DNA from: Sphingomonadales bacterium
GTDB taxonomy: Bacteria; Bacteroidota; Bacteroidia; UBA7662
Direction of reading: 5' to 3'
DNA: 8,800 nucleotides
Assembly: GCA_016872125.1 (NCBI GenBank)
Contig: VHBD01000052.1
Span: forward strand, 1-8,800
Below are positions 1-6,994 of this stretch, piece after piece. Under the pieces are notes generated by a model. That model had not been told where the DNA came from, did no database searches, and worked only from the letters and a program-made list of their open reading frames with translations. The stretch's first letter is position 1. Every line of letters starts with the position of its first letter. The translations under genes and the position numbers were made by a program.

Positions 1-1218
1 CTAGGCTTCGTATTCTGGGTATCCATCGCGGCCAAGGGTCAAATCACCCCACAACAATTAGGGGGCGGTACGTTGAACACGATTACGACGGCAGTCCCCT
101 TTCTTATGATTTCTCCGGATGCACGGTCAGGGGCCATGGGTGATGTGGGGGTTGCCATAAGTCCGGATGCAAATTCAATGTTTTGGAATGCGGCCAAGCT
201 CAGTTTTGTGGGTAACAACAGCGGAATCGCGATGAACTACACCCCTTGGCTCCGAAATTTGGTTCCCGATGTTTCTATGGCCTATGTGAGTGGTTACAAG
301 CGTCTGGATGATTTGCAAACGGTCGGTGTTTCGATGCGTTATTTTTCTTTGGGGGATATCAATTTCACGGACATTAACGGCGCCTCTTTGGGCACCTTCA
401 ATCCCAATGAATTTGCAATTGACGGTTGTTATTCGCGCAAATTGAGTGATGAGTTCAGCGTTGGGGTTGGATTGCGTTATGTGTATTCGAATCTTGCCGC
501 GGGATTTGACCCGAACAATCAATTCAAAGCCGGTACAGCGGTTGCCGGTGATCTTTCCTTCTACTACAACCGCCCACGCCGAATGTTTGGCAAAGAAGGC
601 AATGTAGCGGCAGGCTTGGTTATCAGCAATATGGGTAACAAAATGGCGTATTCAGAATCTGGGCAAACTAGTTTTATTCCCGCGAATATGCGTTTAGGAA
701 CGACCATCACCACGGTCATTGACCGTTATAACAAAGTATCGTTTTCGTTGGATCTTAACAAATTGCTGGTTCCTACCAATCCCGTTTACCAGCGGGACAG
801 TTTGAATCGCATTCGTTTTGACGAAAACGGTTCACCGATCATCGAACGTGGTTCAGACCCTAACCAGAAATCGGTGATTGAAGGCATGTTAGGGTCCTTT
901 AACGATGCCCCGGATGGTTTCAAGGAAGAGCTGAGGGAGATTAATCCCTCCATTGGGGTGGAGTATCTGTACAACCAGGTTTTTGCCTTAAGAGGTGGCT
1001 ACATGTACGAGCATCCAACCAAAGGCGGAAGGCAGTATTTCACTGCAGGTATGGGTTTGCAGTATAATGTCTTCAATTTGAATTTCTCCTATTTGCTCCC
1101 GGTAGGTCAATTGCAGACCAATCCTCTGGCCAATACTTTGAGGTTTTCGCTGATGTTTGACCTTGGCGCCTTGGGGATATCTTCTGCGTCCGAAGATGCG
1201 ATACAGGTAACGGAGTAG
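1..1218 (+). CDS. porV: PorV, type IX secretion outer-membrane beta-barrel protein (5' partial)
   Basis: The reading frame is open from base 1, so the gene begins left of the window. The TTG at 73 is an internal Leu codon, not the start. Codons 1-13 look like the end of a signal peptide (FVFWVSIAAKG), with likely cleavage AKG|Q at codon 13/14. The mature protein starts with the PorV signature: NTITTAVPFL, then a PDARSGAMGD-type block, SPDANSM and WNAAKL. After that come alternating amphipathic strands with aromatic ends, typical of the FadL-like PorV barrel, and a last strand LRFSLMFDL near the C terminus. About 405 codons are visible, close to full family length. In characterised systems PorV is the outer-membrane shuttle that binds C-terminal signals of T9SS cargo and works with the PorU sortase and the Sov/SprA translocon. 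porU often lies upstream of porV but would be outside this window. About 16 residues follow the last strand, an acidic tail (SEDAIQVTE). Identification is from motif recognition and is firm. Confidence 0.93.
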   Translation, partial: LGFVFWVSIAAKGQITPQQLGGGTLNTITTAVPFLMISPDARSGAMGDVGVAISPDANSMFWNAAKLSFVGNNSGIAMNYTPWLRNLVPDVSMAYVSGYKRLDDLQTVGVSMRYFSLGDINFTDINGASLGTFNPNEFAIDGCYSRKLSDEFSVGVGLRYVYSNLAAGFDPNNQFKAGTAVAGDLSFYYNRPRRMFGKEGNVAAGLVISNMGNKMAYSESGQTSFIPANMRLGTTITTVIDRYNKVSFSLDLNKLLVPTNPVYQRDSLNRIRFDENGSPIIERGSDPNQKSVIEGMLGSFNDAPDGFKEELREINPSIGVEYLYNQVFALRGGYMYEHPTKGGRQYFTAGMGLQYNVFNLNFSYLLPVGQLQTNPLANTLRFSLMFDLGALGISSASEDAIQVTE

Positions 1219-1221
1219 TTT

Positions 1222-1234
1222 GATTCAATGAATC
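1222..1234. terminator. Small hairpin at the convergent porV/hydrolase ends (possible bidirectional terminator)
   Basis: GATTC (1222-1226) and GAATC (1230-1234) form 5-base inverted arms around a 3-base loop, at the point where two convergent genes end 6 bases apart. CGGA (1211-1214) and TCCG (1233-1236) offer an alternative outer pairing. There is no clear T-tract on either side. The position is what one would want for termination, but the structure is weak and could be chance. Confidence 0.2.
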
Positions 1235-1863
1235 CGCAGAAAGGGATTGTTATCGCGCTCTTGGGCAATGGTTGTGGCGGCTCCATGACCAGAATACACG
1301 ATGGTATGGTCTGGCAATGGCATCAGGACATGATGTATGGAATGAATCAGCGTGGAGTAATCACCCCCTGGCAGATCGGTTCGCCCAATACTCCCCTCGA
1401 AGAGGACATCCCCTGAAATCACGCTACTCAGTTCAGGAATATAGAAGCATAGGCTGCCCGGCGAATGGCCAGGGGCTTGTATAATCTGGATCTCAGGGCC
1501 ATCCCAATGGATATGATCGCCGTCGGCCAAGAAATTTTCAGGTTCCGGAGAAGCTTTGGCCTGTACCCCGAACAAGGGGGCATAGGCTTCAAGACGATGC
1601 AAATCAGGCAAATCCAAGGAGTGCATACGAGGTCGAAGACCATAGGTTTGGAATACCCATTGGTTGCCGAGGATATGATCCAAATGCGCATGAGTCAAAA
1701 GCAACATGACCGGCCGAAGGCCATGGCTTTGGATGTAATCGGAGAGGATTTTTTCTTCTTCGGGGGTATAACAGCCTGGATCGATCAGGATGGTCGTGCC
1801 GTTGGGAGCGGAAAGCAGGTAGGTGTTTTCTTGAAAAGGGTTGAAGGTGAAGCTCTTTATCAT
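1225..1863 (-). CDS. MBL-fold metallo-hydrolase, glyoxalase II-like (short form)
   Basis: This 212-residue cytoplasmic protein has no signal peptide. It shows the full metallo-beta-lactamase metal-binding set: THAHLDH at residues 57-63 (ligands H58, H60, D62, H63), APGHSPGS with H133, SGDVLFEGSIGRTD with D152, and YSGHGAATT with H193. The order and spacing fit the hydroxyacylglutathione-hydrolase/YcbL branch, and the GRTDLPGGD and NNPFL segments are usual there. It lacks the separate C-terminal glutathione-binding domain of classical GloB (about 250 residues), so the substrate is probably a small thioester or related compound and cannot be named from sequence. The start is the ATG complementary to 1861-1863; no strong Shine-Dalgarno is visible. 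It converges on porV, with only 6 bases between the two stops, and diverges from the large barrel gene, so it is most likely a single-gene transcript. The opposite strand carries a 142-codon open frame that I treat as a shadow because this strand holds every family motif. Confidence 0.92.
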   Translation of the reverse strand: MIKSFTFNPFQENTYLLSAPNGTTILIDPGCYTPEEEKILSDYIQSHGLRPVMLLLTHAHLDHILGNQWVFQTYGLRPRMHSLDLPDLHRLEAYAPLFGVQAKASPEPENFLADGDHIHWDGPEIQIIQAPGHSPGSLCFYIPELSSVISGDVLFEGSIGRTDLPGGDYSTLIHSIHHVLMPLPDHTIVYSGHGAATTIAQERDNNPFLRIH

Positions 1864-1877
1864 GATGAAGAATCGGC

Positions 1878-1904
1878 AAATTCGCCTAATTGAAAGACGA
1901 ATTT
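1878..1904. repeat. 7-base inverted repeat in the divergent intergenic region
   Basis: AAATTCG (1878-1884) and CGAATTT (1898-1904) are perfect inverted copies separated by 13 bases. The arm centres are 20 bases apart, about two helical turns, which is the geometry of many dimeric operator sites. It lies in the 57-base gap between the divergent hydrolase (- strand) and the large barrel gene (+ strand), just before a -7-like box. A repeat of this size in an AT-rich gap can arise by chance, so an operator role is only inferred. Confidence 0.3.
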
Positions 1905-1907
1905 AAG

Positions 1908-1915
1908 TAATTTTG
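1908..1915 (+). promoter_or_regulatory. Candidate Bacteroidetes -7 box for the large barrel gene
   Basis: TAATTTTG fits the Bacteroidetes sigma-ABfr -7 consensus TAnnTTTG exactly. A TTG at 1890-1892 could be the -33 element, but the 15-base spacer is shorter than the usual spacing of about 19. The box ends only 5 bases before the ATG at 1921, so if it is used the transcript would be almost leaderless. That short distance and the spacer lower confidence. Confidence 0.3.
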
Positions 1916-1920
1916 AAAAC

Positions 1921-4900
1921 ATGTCTTTCAGGCCAATAATTAGTTTACGGGACGGGGGTTTTAAACTTCAGAATTCAAGCCTTTGGTGGCGATTTACCTT
2001 GATTCTATGGGGATTGCTACCCTGCAGGGACTTCCAAGCCAAGGCACAATTGCAGATTCAAATGACGCCGTTTGGCTCGAATCAAAGGCAGTGGAATGCC
2101 TACGCTTGGCAGTTTTTGGAATCCGGGGCTCATCGAATTTATTATCCTGCCGGTTTAGAATACACTGCTGAATGGGTGGGCAAAGTCTTGCCGTCTATGA
2201 GTTCCAGTTTGGAACAGCAATTCAATATCCGTCCGGAACAGCCTTATCAGGTTTTGTTGTATCGTGGTCACCTGGATTGGAAGGAAAGCAATTTGAACAG
2301 GGAAAAGTTTTATTATAATACCGGGTGGAATTTCCCGGCAACCGGGAACAAGGTTCCTGTCTGCGCCAATCAGTATTCGGCCTCGATGGTCGCTCAAATG
2401 CGTGAGGGCATTGTTCGAATATTGATCGCAGAAATGGTCTATGGTGGCAATTCGTTTCAACGTATTCAAAATCGAGCTCTTTTGGTTTTGCCTTCTTGGT
2501 TTACGGATGGCCTTGCCCATTATTGGGGTTCCGGCTGGACAGGCTCCATGGATCGTGAGTTACGCGAATGGTTAAAATCCCGATCCAAGCCCGGTTTCGG
2601 TGACCTGGTTCGGAACAGGCCAGACCTCGCAGGAGTTTTGTTTTGGCACCGGTATATTCGTTTGAACGGCGCCGGTAGTGCAGCCCAATTGCTGCTTTCG
2701 GCGAGGGCCCAAAGGCAGGTACAATCCGCATTTCGTAGTTTGAACGAGGAGACCTATGGGGCCTTTGTGGAAGGAATATTTGCCGAATACCAAGCTGAAA
2801 TTTCCAAGGATTCCGTCGAGACCGCTCTTGTTAAAGATGCTCTGGAAATTCCAAACTTAAGAGACGTGGCCAAAGGCGGTTTACGCCTTGATGCCAAAGG
2901 AAAAAATATCGCTTTCGTTGCTTACCAAAAGGGCCGTTACAGGGTTTTCGTCTATGAGCGGGCAACCAAAAATCTACGATCGGTCTTCGTGAGTTCTCGG
3001 GTGCGCCATGTCCTTCCATCCTCATCTCCGGTAATGGCATGGCATCCGGGAGGTCAACGTCTGCTAGTGATTGGCAATTTTGGCCAGGGCTTAACCTTAT
3101 CGGATCTCCAGAAACAACCTGACGGCAACTGGATCCATGAGTCACAAAAAATGCCCGATGCGGATTGGGTTCAATCGCTGGATTGGTCGCAAGATGGCAA
3201 AACATGGGTTGCAGCGGTTCTGCAAGGAAGTCGTTCCAAATTGCTGTTATCCAGTTCAGGCAACCCAAAGTGGAGAGTTTTGTGGACGGATAGTTTAGAG
3301 AAAAAGGATATACGATTCGTACCAGGGTCTCAATCCGTAGTATATGTTTATTCGGCGGTCTTGGACTCTTTGCAGATCATAGGCAGCCCAAGCTCCAGCC
3401 TTGGGCAGATTTACGGAATAGCCAGGTTGGACTTGACTCCCAATGCAAAGCCTGTGACCTTGGTTGAGTCCAATGAAGAGGTTATGGCCTCTCCTTTACC
3501 GCTATTGGGCGGAAAATTGTTATGGTTATCTGATCTCAGCGGCTATCGAATTCGTTTCATGGGCCGCTGGGATCAATTAGCCCACCTACCGGAAGCTATA
3601 CCGCCGGTAGCGCTTAACATTGCATGGCATGAAGCCGGTGTATTGGGTAACCAAATGCTCTTGGGGCCAGAAGAATTCACCAGCAAAGCAACTCTTGGAT
3701 ATCGAGATCGATTTGATACCTTGCGTACCTTCGGGTTCAATCCTGCGACCTTACCGCAGAGTTCTTGGCGCAAAGAGGATCAGCGACGAATAGAGGAAAT
3801 TCGGTCCTTGGCTGCAGGAAAAGGTATGGGTGTTTCGTCCATGGCTGCCAACTTGGGTTTGCTGAATTTAGGTTATCGCGATGCAGGTTCACCGCCTCTA
3901 CCAACTTGGCCCCCAAACGCCCCCTATGGCCCCCCAATGGATGAAGAGGGTAATACCCCTTTGGGATTGGCCATTCAGAAATTATTCTCGACCAAACCAA
4001 AGTCCGGGAAGGTAACCGCGCGACGAGGAGCCTATGTCCGCTCTTCAGCCTTGGACAACATCAGCATGCAGGCTGGTAACAATATTTTAATTGGGCGTAT
4101 GCCTTTGTTGTCTGCGAGCCCCTTGCATATGCTCCATGCACAGCCCGGGGCCGTGATGAGGCTGAGCCTTTCGGATGTTCCCGAAGACCGTATCCTTTCT
4201 GTGGGGGCTTTGGTTTTGCAGTCTCTGACCAATTTCCAATCGTATTTGATGGTTGAAAATCTCAAGGGTTTGACGGATTGGAGATTAATGGGGGTTTATT
4301 CGATCCTGCCGGTGGACCAATCGTATGAGAATCCTGGATTTGGGCGGTCAACCGGGGGGGCTGTTCGGAGTATGCTGGAACTATACGGGTCAGCGACTTA
4401 TCCGATAAGTCGTTCTGTCGGGCTTTCGGTGACCATGGGGCATATGGTGGCCGTGGACAGAGGGCCTCTGAATCCTGATTTTCCGAAGGCCAACACCGAT
4501 AACCCTGAACTCAGTACAGGAATTCGTTTGGAGGCTGTCTGTGACCAAAGTAAACAATCCTTAGGGTGGACCAACGGCGGGTATCTTTTCAAAGTATTCC
4601 AAGAAAATTACCTGCTGTCGGGTAATCGTGAAGGATCCTCAAGCTTGATTGGGATGGACGGTCGATCCTATACAGGGCTTATGCCAGGTTTGGTATGGGC
4701 GAATCGACTGAGTTTTCAATACGCGTGGGGTCCCGTACAGGCATCGTATATGGCAGGGGGAACAGAGCAATGGCTATCCCCACGCTTCAATAGCGATATG
4801 CCCCGGCCATCCATGAACCAAACTCTGATGTACGCGTTAGCCGCTCCGGTGAAAGGCCTGCCGATCAATTCCCGGAATGGTTCAGCATTTCTATCGGCAG

Positions 4901-5241
4901 GCACCGAGTTGCGCTTGGCCTTTTCAGCGCTGAGGTCAGCAATCCCGGTGGGTTCAGATTTTTGGAGGAGTCTGCGTATCTACGGATTTGCCGATGCTGC
5001 AACGATTTGGAACCGGGGCCAATTCATGAAAAACGATAGCTCACTCTTTCCAACACAAATCACACAAGGCCCAATTCGAGTTGAATTGGCCCAAAACCTA
5101 TCCCCATTCTTGTGGTCCTATGGCTTGGGAACAAGGGCCAATGTCTTGGGCTATTCCCTAAGGGTTGACAGGGCTTGGCCTTGGGAGAACAGGAAGGCAT
5201 TGCCTCCATCCTGGGTCATAAGCCTTGGTTTGGATTTCTAA
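1921..5241 (+). CDS. Large secreted protein: degenerate peptidase-MA-like domain, PD40/TolB-like beta-propeller, C-terminal outer-membrane barrel
   Basis: This 1106-residue protein starts at an ATG with an in-frame TGA 30 bases upstream (1891-1893). Residues 1-42 form a signal peptide with a long n-region, a hydrophobic core around 25-34 and cleavage AKA|Q at 42/43. Residues about 70-300 resemble the gluzincin-like Peptidase_MA fold (VLLYRGHLDW, then LPSWFTDGLAHYWG at 190-203), but where an HExxH helix is expected there is MREGIVRIL (160-168), so zinc ligands are missing. Residues about 315-600 contain PD40/WD-like blades, for example LDAKGKNIAFVAY, MAWHPGGQRLLV and LDWSQDGKTWVA. A proline-rich linker lies at 658-672. 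Residues about 700-1106 look like a beta-barrel with blocks common to the Bacteroidetes family: LSDVPEDRILSVGAL, YLMVENLKG, IYGFADAATIW near 1000, and a terminal strand SWVISLGLDF ending in Phe. Such proteins are often labelled TolB-like or PD40. Function is unknown; I infer an outer-membrane protein with a periplasmic or surface binding module. It is transcribed away from the hydrolase and is followed by a 76-base gap. Confidence 0.85.
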   Translation: MSFRPIISLRDGGFKLQNSSLWWRFTLILWGLLPCRDFQAKAQLQIQMTPFGSNQRQWNAYAWQFLESGAHRIYYPAGLEYTAEWVGKVLPSMSSSLEQQFNIRPEQPYQVLLYRGHLDWKESNLNREKFYYNTGWNFPATGNKVPVCANQYSASMVAQMREGIVRILIAEMVYGGNSFQRIQNRALLVLPSWFTDGLAHYWGSGWTGSMDRELREWLKSRSKPGFGDLVRNRPDLAGVLFWHRYIRLNGAGSAAQLLLSARAQRQVQSAFRSLNEETYGAFVEGIFAEYQAEISKDSVETALVKDALEIPNLRDVAKGGLRLDAKGKNIAFVAYQKGRYRVFVYERATKNLRSVFVSSRVRHVLPSSSPVMAWHPGGQRLLVIGNFGQGLTLSDLQKQPDGNWIHESQKMPDADWVQSLDWSQDGKTWVAAVLQGSRSKLLLSSSGNPKWRVLWTDSLEKKDIRFVPGSQSVVYVYSAVLDSLQIIGSPSSSLGQIYGIARLDLTPNAKPVTLVESNEEVMASPLPLLGGKLLWLSDLSGYRIRFMGRWDQLAHLPEAIPPVALNIAWHEAGVLGNQMLLGPEEFTSKATLGYRDRFDTLRTFGFNPATLPQSSWRKEDQRRIEEIRSLAAGKGMGVSSMAANLGLLNLGYRDAGSPPLPTWPPNAPYGPPMDEEGNTPLGLAIQKLFSTKPKSGKVTARRGAYVRSSALDNISMQAGNNILIGRMPLLSASPLHMLHAQPGAVMRLSLSDVPEDRILSVGALVLQSLTNFQSYLMVENLKGLTDWRLMGVYSILPVDQSYENPGFGRSTGGAVRSMLELYGSATYPISRSVGLSVTMGHMVAVDRGPLNPDFPKANTDNPELSTGIRLEAVCDQSKQSLGWTNGGYLFKVFQENYLLSGNREGSSSLIGMDGRSYTGLMPGLVWANRLSFQYAWGPVQASYMAGGTEQWLSPRFNSDMPRPSMNQTLMYALAAPVKGLPINSRNGSAFLSAGTELRLAFSALRSAIPVGSDFWRSLRIYGFADAATIWNRGQFMKNDSSLFPTQITQGPIRVELAQNLSPFLWSYGLGTRANVLGYSLRVDRAWPWENRKALPPSWVISLGLDF

Positions 5242-5249
5242 AGATTCCA

Positions 5250-5263
5250 AAGGCTGGAGCCTT
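5250..5263. other. Small hairpin after the large barrel gene
   Basis: AAGGCT (5250-5255) and AGCCTT (5258-5263) are perfect inverted arms starting 9 bases after the TAA stop. A realistic fold is a 5-base stem with a TGGA loop. No T-tract follows, so it is not a canonical intrinsic terminator. It may slow or end transcription before tatA, or may mean nothing. Confidence 0.25.
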
Positions 5264-5291
5264 AGGCAACCTAAATCTGCATCGGGCGGGT

Positions 5292-5299
5292 TATCTTTG
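5292..5299 (+). promoter_or_regulatory. tatA: Candidate Bacteroidetes -7 box for the tatA operon
   Basis: TATCTTTG matches TAnnTTTG exactly and lies 18 bases before the tatA ATG, which would give a short 5' leader of about 10-13 bases. No clear TTG or TTTG -33 element is found about 19-20 bases upstream (around 5269-5272). The position in the only sizeable gap before tatA supports it as the start of a tatA-gatA-transglycosylase-DUF4837 transcript. Confidence 0.45.
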
Positions 5300-5317
5300 T
5301 GAATTAACCAATCTACC

Positions 5318-5539
5318 ATGTTTGAGTCCAATGTTTTGCTTTTCTTGCTCTTTGGCAATTTGAGCTCCGGGGAATTGATCCTCATTTTTGCCGTGGTATT
5401 GCTGCTTTTTGGGGCTAAACGTATTCCTGAATTGGCCAAAGGGCTGGGCAAAGGAATAAGGGAATTCAAAGATGCTTCTTCCGGGATCAAGCGGGAGATC
5501 GAAAAGGATGCCGATACCGGCACCGAAAACCGTTCCTGA
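5318..5539 (+). CDS. tatA: TatA/E family twin-arginine translocase subunit
   Basis: This 73-residue protein has the TatA layout: a short hydrophobic N-terminal extension (residues 1-15), a polar turn with E19, one transmembrane helix at about 20-31 (LILIFAVVLLLF), the FG hinge at 31-32, then AKRIPELAKGLGKGIREF, the amphipathic helix at about 33-50. A charged, flexible tail rich in Lys, Glu and Asp follows (55-73). TatA oligomers form the pathway by which folded proteins with twin-arginine signals cross the inner membrane, recruited by TatC. No tatC or tatB lies in this window; many Bacteroidetes keep tatC elsewhere and have no separate TatB. The N-terminal extension before the membrane helix is longer than in E. 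coli TatA but is common in this phylum. The ATG at 5318 follows a TAnnTTTG box. gatA begins 18 bases after its stop, which suggests cotranscription. Confidence 0.94.
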   Translation: MFESNVLLFLLFGNLSSGELILIFAVVLLLFGAKRIPELAKGLGKGIREFKDASSGIKREIEKDADTGTENRS

Positions 5540-5557
5540 ACAGAATAATTTTCGGGT

Positions 5558-6994
5558 TTGGTTTTTGAAGGAATAGCCACCTATCATGATCAGCTTGTCC
5601 AAGGTATTACCACGGTCAGAGCGGAAGTATTGCGCTGTTTAGAGCGCGCCCATTCCCAAAGCCACCTGAATGCCTTCTTGGAATTGTTTGACGAGGAGGC
5701 CTTGGCCAGGGCGGATGCCATAGACCTCGAAGTTCAAGCCGGTACCCTTCGAAAGCTTAGTGGTGTGGTGGTTGGAATAAAAGATAATATTTGTTACGAG
5801 AGCCATCACGTCTCCGCGGCTTCGAGTATTTTGGAGGGCTTCCAGTCTCTGTATTCCGCTACCGTGGTGGAGAGACTTTTGGAGAATGGAGCGATAATCC
5901 TTGGACGTTTAAATTGCGATGAGTTTGCCATGGGTTCATCCAACGAGAATTCAGCCTACGGTCCTGTGCTAAATCCATGGAACACCTCCTGCGTGCCAGG
6001 TGGTTCTTCGGGCGGTTCTGCAGCTGCGGTGGCCATGGGAGCTTGCCATATGAGTTTGGGTACCGATACTGGGGGTTCGGTGCGTCAACCTGCGGCTTAC
6101 TGCGGGGTGGTTGGAATGAAACCCACCTACGGCCGTATTTCCCGGCACGGAATCATTGCCTTTGCGTCCTCCTTTGATCAGGTAGGGGTTCTGGGTCATA
6201 CGGTAGAGGATGTAGCCTTGCTCACTTCGTGCATCGCCGGAAGGGACGGCATGGATTCCACCTGCACCGCGCCACGAGGAGAAAATTTAGCACCTGAATC
6301 CCAAGGCAAAACCTACAAAATCGCTTATTCACCCGGGTGGATGAATCATCCGTCGCTGCATCCATCGTTGCATCAGCACTTGGAAGCCTTTCTTCAACGT
6401 TGTGTTGAACAAGGGCATACGCTGGTTCCTATCGAAATCGAAGAAATGGACTACGCCATCCCGGTTTACTATATACTCGCCACCGCAGAAGCCTCTTCCA
6501 ACCTGAGCAGGTACTCCGGAATGCATTACGGAAAGCGTGATGACCATGCAGATTCTTTGGAAAGTACCCTCAAACTTTCCCGGAGTAACCTTTTTGGTCC
6601 TGAAGTCCAAAGAAGAATTATGTTGGGAACTTTTGTTTTGAGCGAAGGGTACTACGACGCCTATTACGGAAAGGCGCAGAAAGTCCGTCGTTTGTTAAAA
6701 GAACGGTTTGAACGGATTATGCAGGAATGCGATGTTTTTGCATTGCCCACAACCGTTGGGCCAGCCTTTCCCCTAGGTTCCAAAAGCAGCGATCCTTTGG
6801 CCATGTATTTGGAAGATCAATTTACCGTATTGGCCAATCTAGTCGGTCTCCCGGCCATTTCTGTCCCTATAGCGACGGATGAGCACGGTATGCCGTTGGC
6901 CATACAGATTATGGGTGGCGCATTCGAGGATGCGCTCATGTTCGAAATTGCGGATCGTCTTGTGGATTCGATTCGCCCAAACTATGTTTCATGA
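5558..6994 (+). CDS. gatA: Asp-tRNA(Asn)/Glu-tRNA(Gln) amidotransferase subunit A
   Basis: GatA hydrolyses glutamine to supply ammonia that GatB uses to convert mischarged Glu-tRNA(Gln) and/or Asp-tRNA(Asn) to the amide form. The 478 residues have the complete amidase signature: GIKDNIC with catalytic K75, ENSAYGPVLNPW, PGGSSGGSAAAVA with the cis-Ser S150, GTDTGGSVRQPAA with nucleophile S174, then CGVVGMKPTYGRISRHGI and FASSFDQVG. The later block RRIMLGTFVLSEGYYDAYY with KAQKVRRL is typical of bacterial GatA. Length is normal. The start is TTG at 5558: an in-frame TAA at 5546-5548 rules out anything earlier, and no ATG or GTG lies between that stop and the conserved N-terminal helix. No clear Shine-Dalgarno is seen. 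gatB and gatC are not in the window. Its stop TGA overlaps the next gene's ATG (ATGA at 6991-6994), implying translational coupling. A His-Pro-Ser-Leu duplication is present at residues 264-271. Confidence 0.96.
   Translation: MVFEGIATYHDQLVQGITTVRAEVLRCLERAHSQSHLNAFLELFDEEALARADAIDLEVQAGTLRKLSGVVVGIKDNICYESHHVSAASSILEGFQSLYSATVVERLLENGAIILGRLNCDEFAMGSSNENSAYGPVLNPWNTSCVPGGSSGGSAAAVAMGACHMSLGTDTGGSVRQPAAYCGVVGMKPTYGRISRHGIIAFASSFDQVGVLGHTVEDVALLTSCIAGRDGMDSTCTAPRGENLAPESQGKTYKIAYSPGWMNHPSLHPSLHQHLEAFLQRCVEQGHTLVPIEIEEMDYAIPVYYILATAEASSNLSRYSGMHYGKRDDHADSLESTLKLSRSNLFGPEVQRRIMLGTFVLSEGYYDAYYGKAQKVRRLLKERFERIMQECDVFALPTTVGPAFPLGSKSSDPLAMYLEDQFTVLANLVGLPAISVPIATDEHGMPLAIQIMGGAFEDALMFEIADRLVDSIRPNYVS

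Noticed and set aside
73..75. TTG at 73 as the start of porV
   Set aside because: The same frame is open to base 1 and encodes a plausible signal peptide and mature N terminus (QITPQQ) upstream, so the codon is internal.
1465..1893. 142-codon open frame on the + strand across the hydrolase gene
   Set aside because: It lies antisense to a gene with every metallo-beta-lactamase motif, has no recognisable domain or signal, and is best explained as a shadow frame.
2831..3268. 145-codon open frame on the - strand inside the large barrel gene
   Set aside because: It has no motif, lies opposite the propeller domain with its clear PD40-like repeats, and matches the pattern of a shadow frame.
3892..3936. 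Proline-rich stretch as a possible low-complexity repeat or frameshift
   Set aside because: The frame continues normally on both sides, and the stretch fits a flexible linker between propeller and barrel.
5158..5602. Antisense frames of 140 and 103 codons opposite tatA
   Set aside because: tatA has the diagnostic membrane helix, FG hinge and amphipathic helix; the opposite frames span gene junctions and show no family features.
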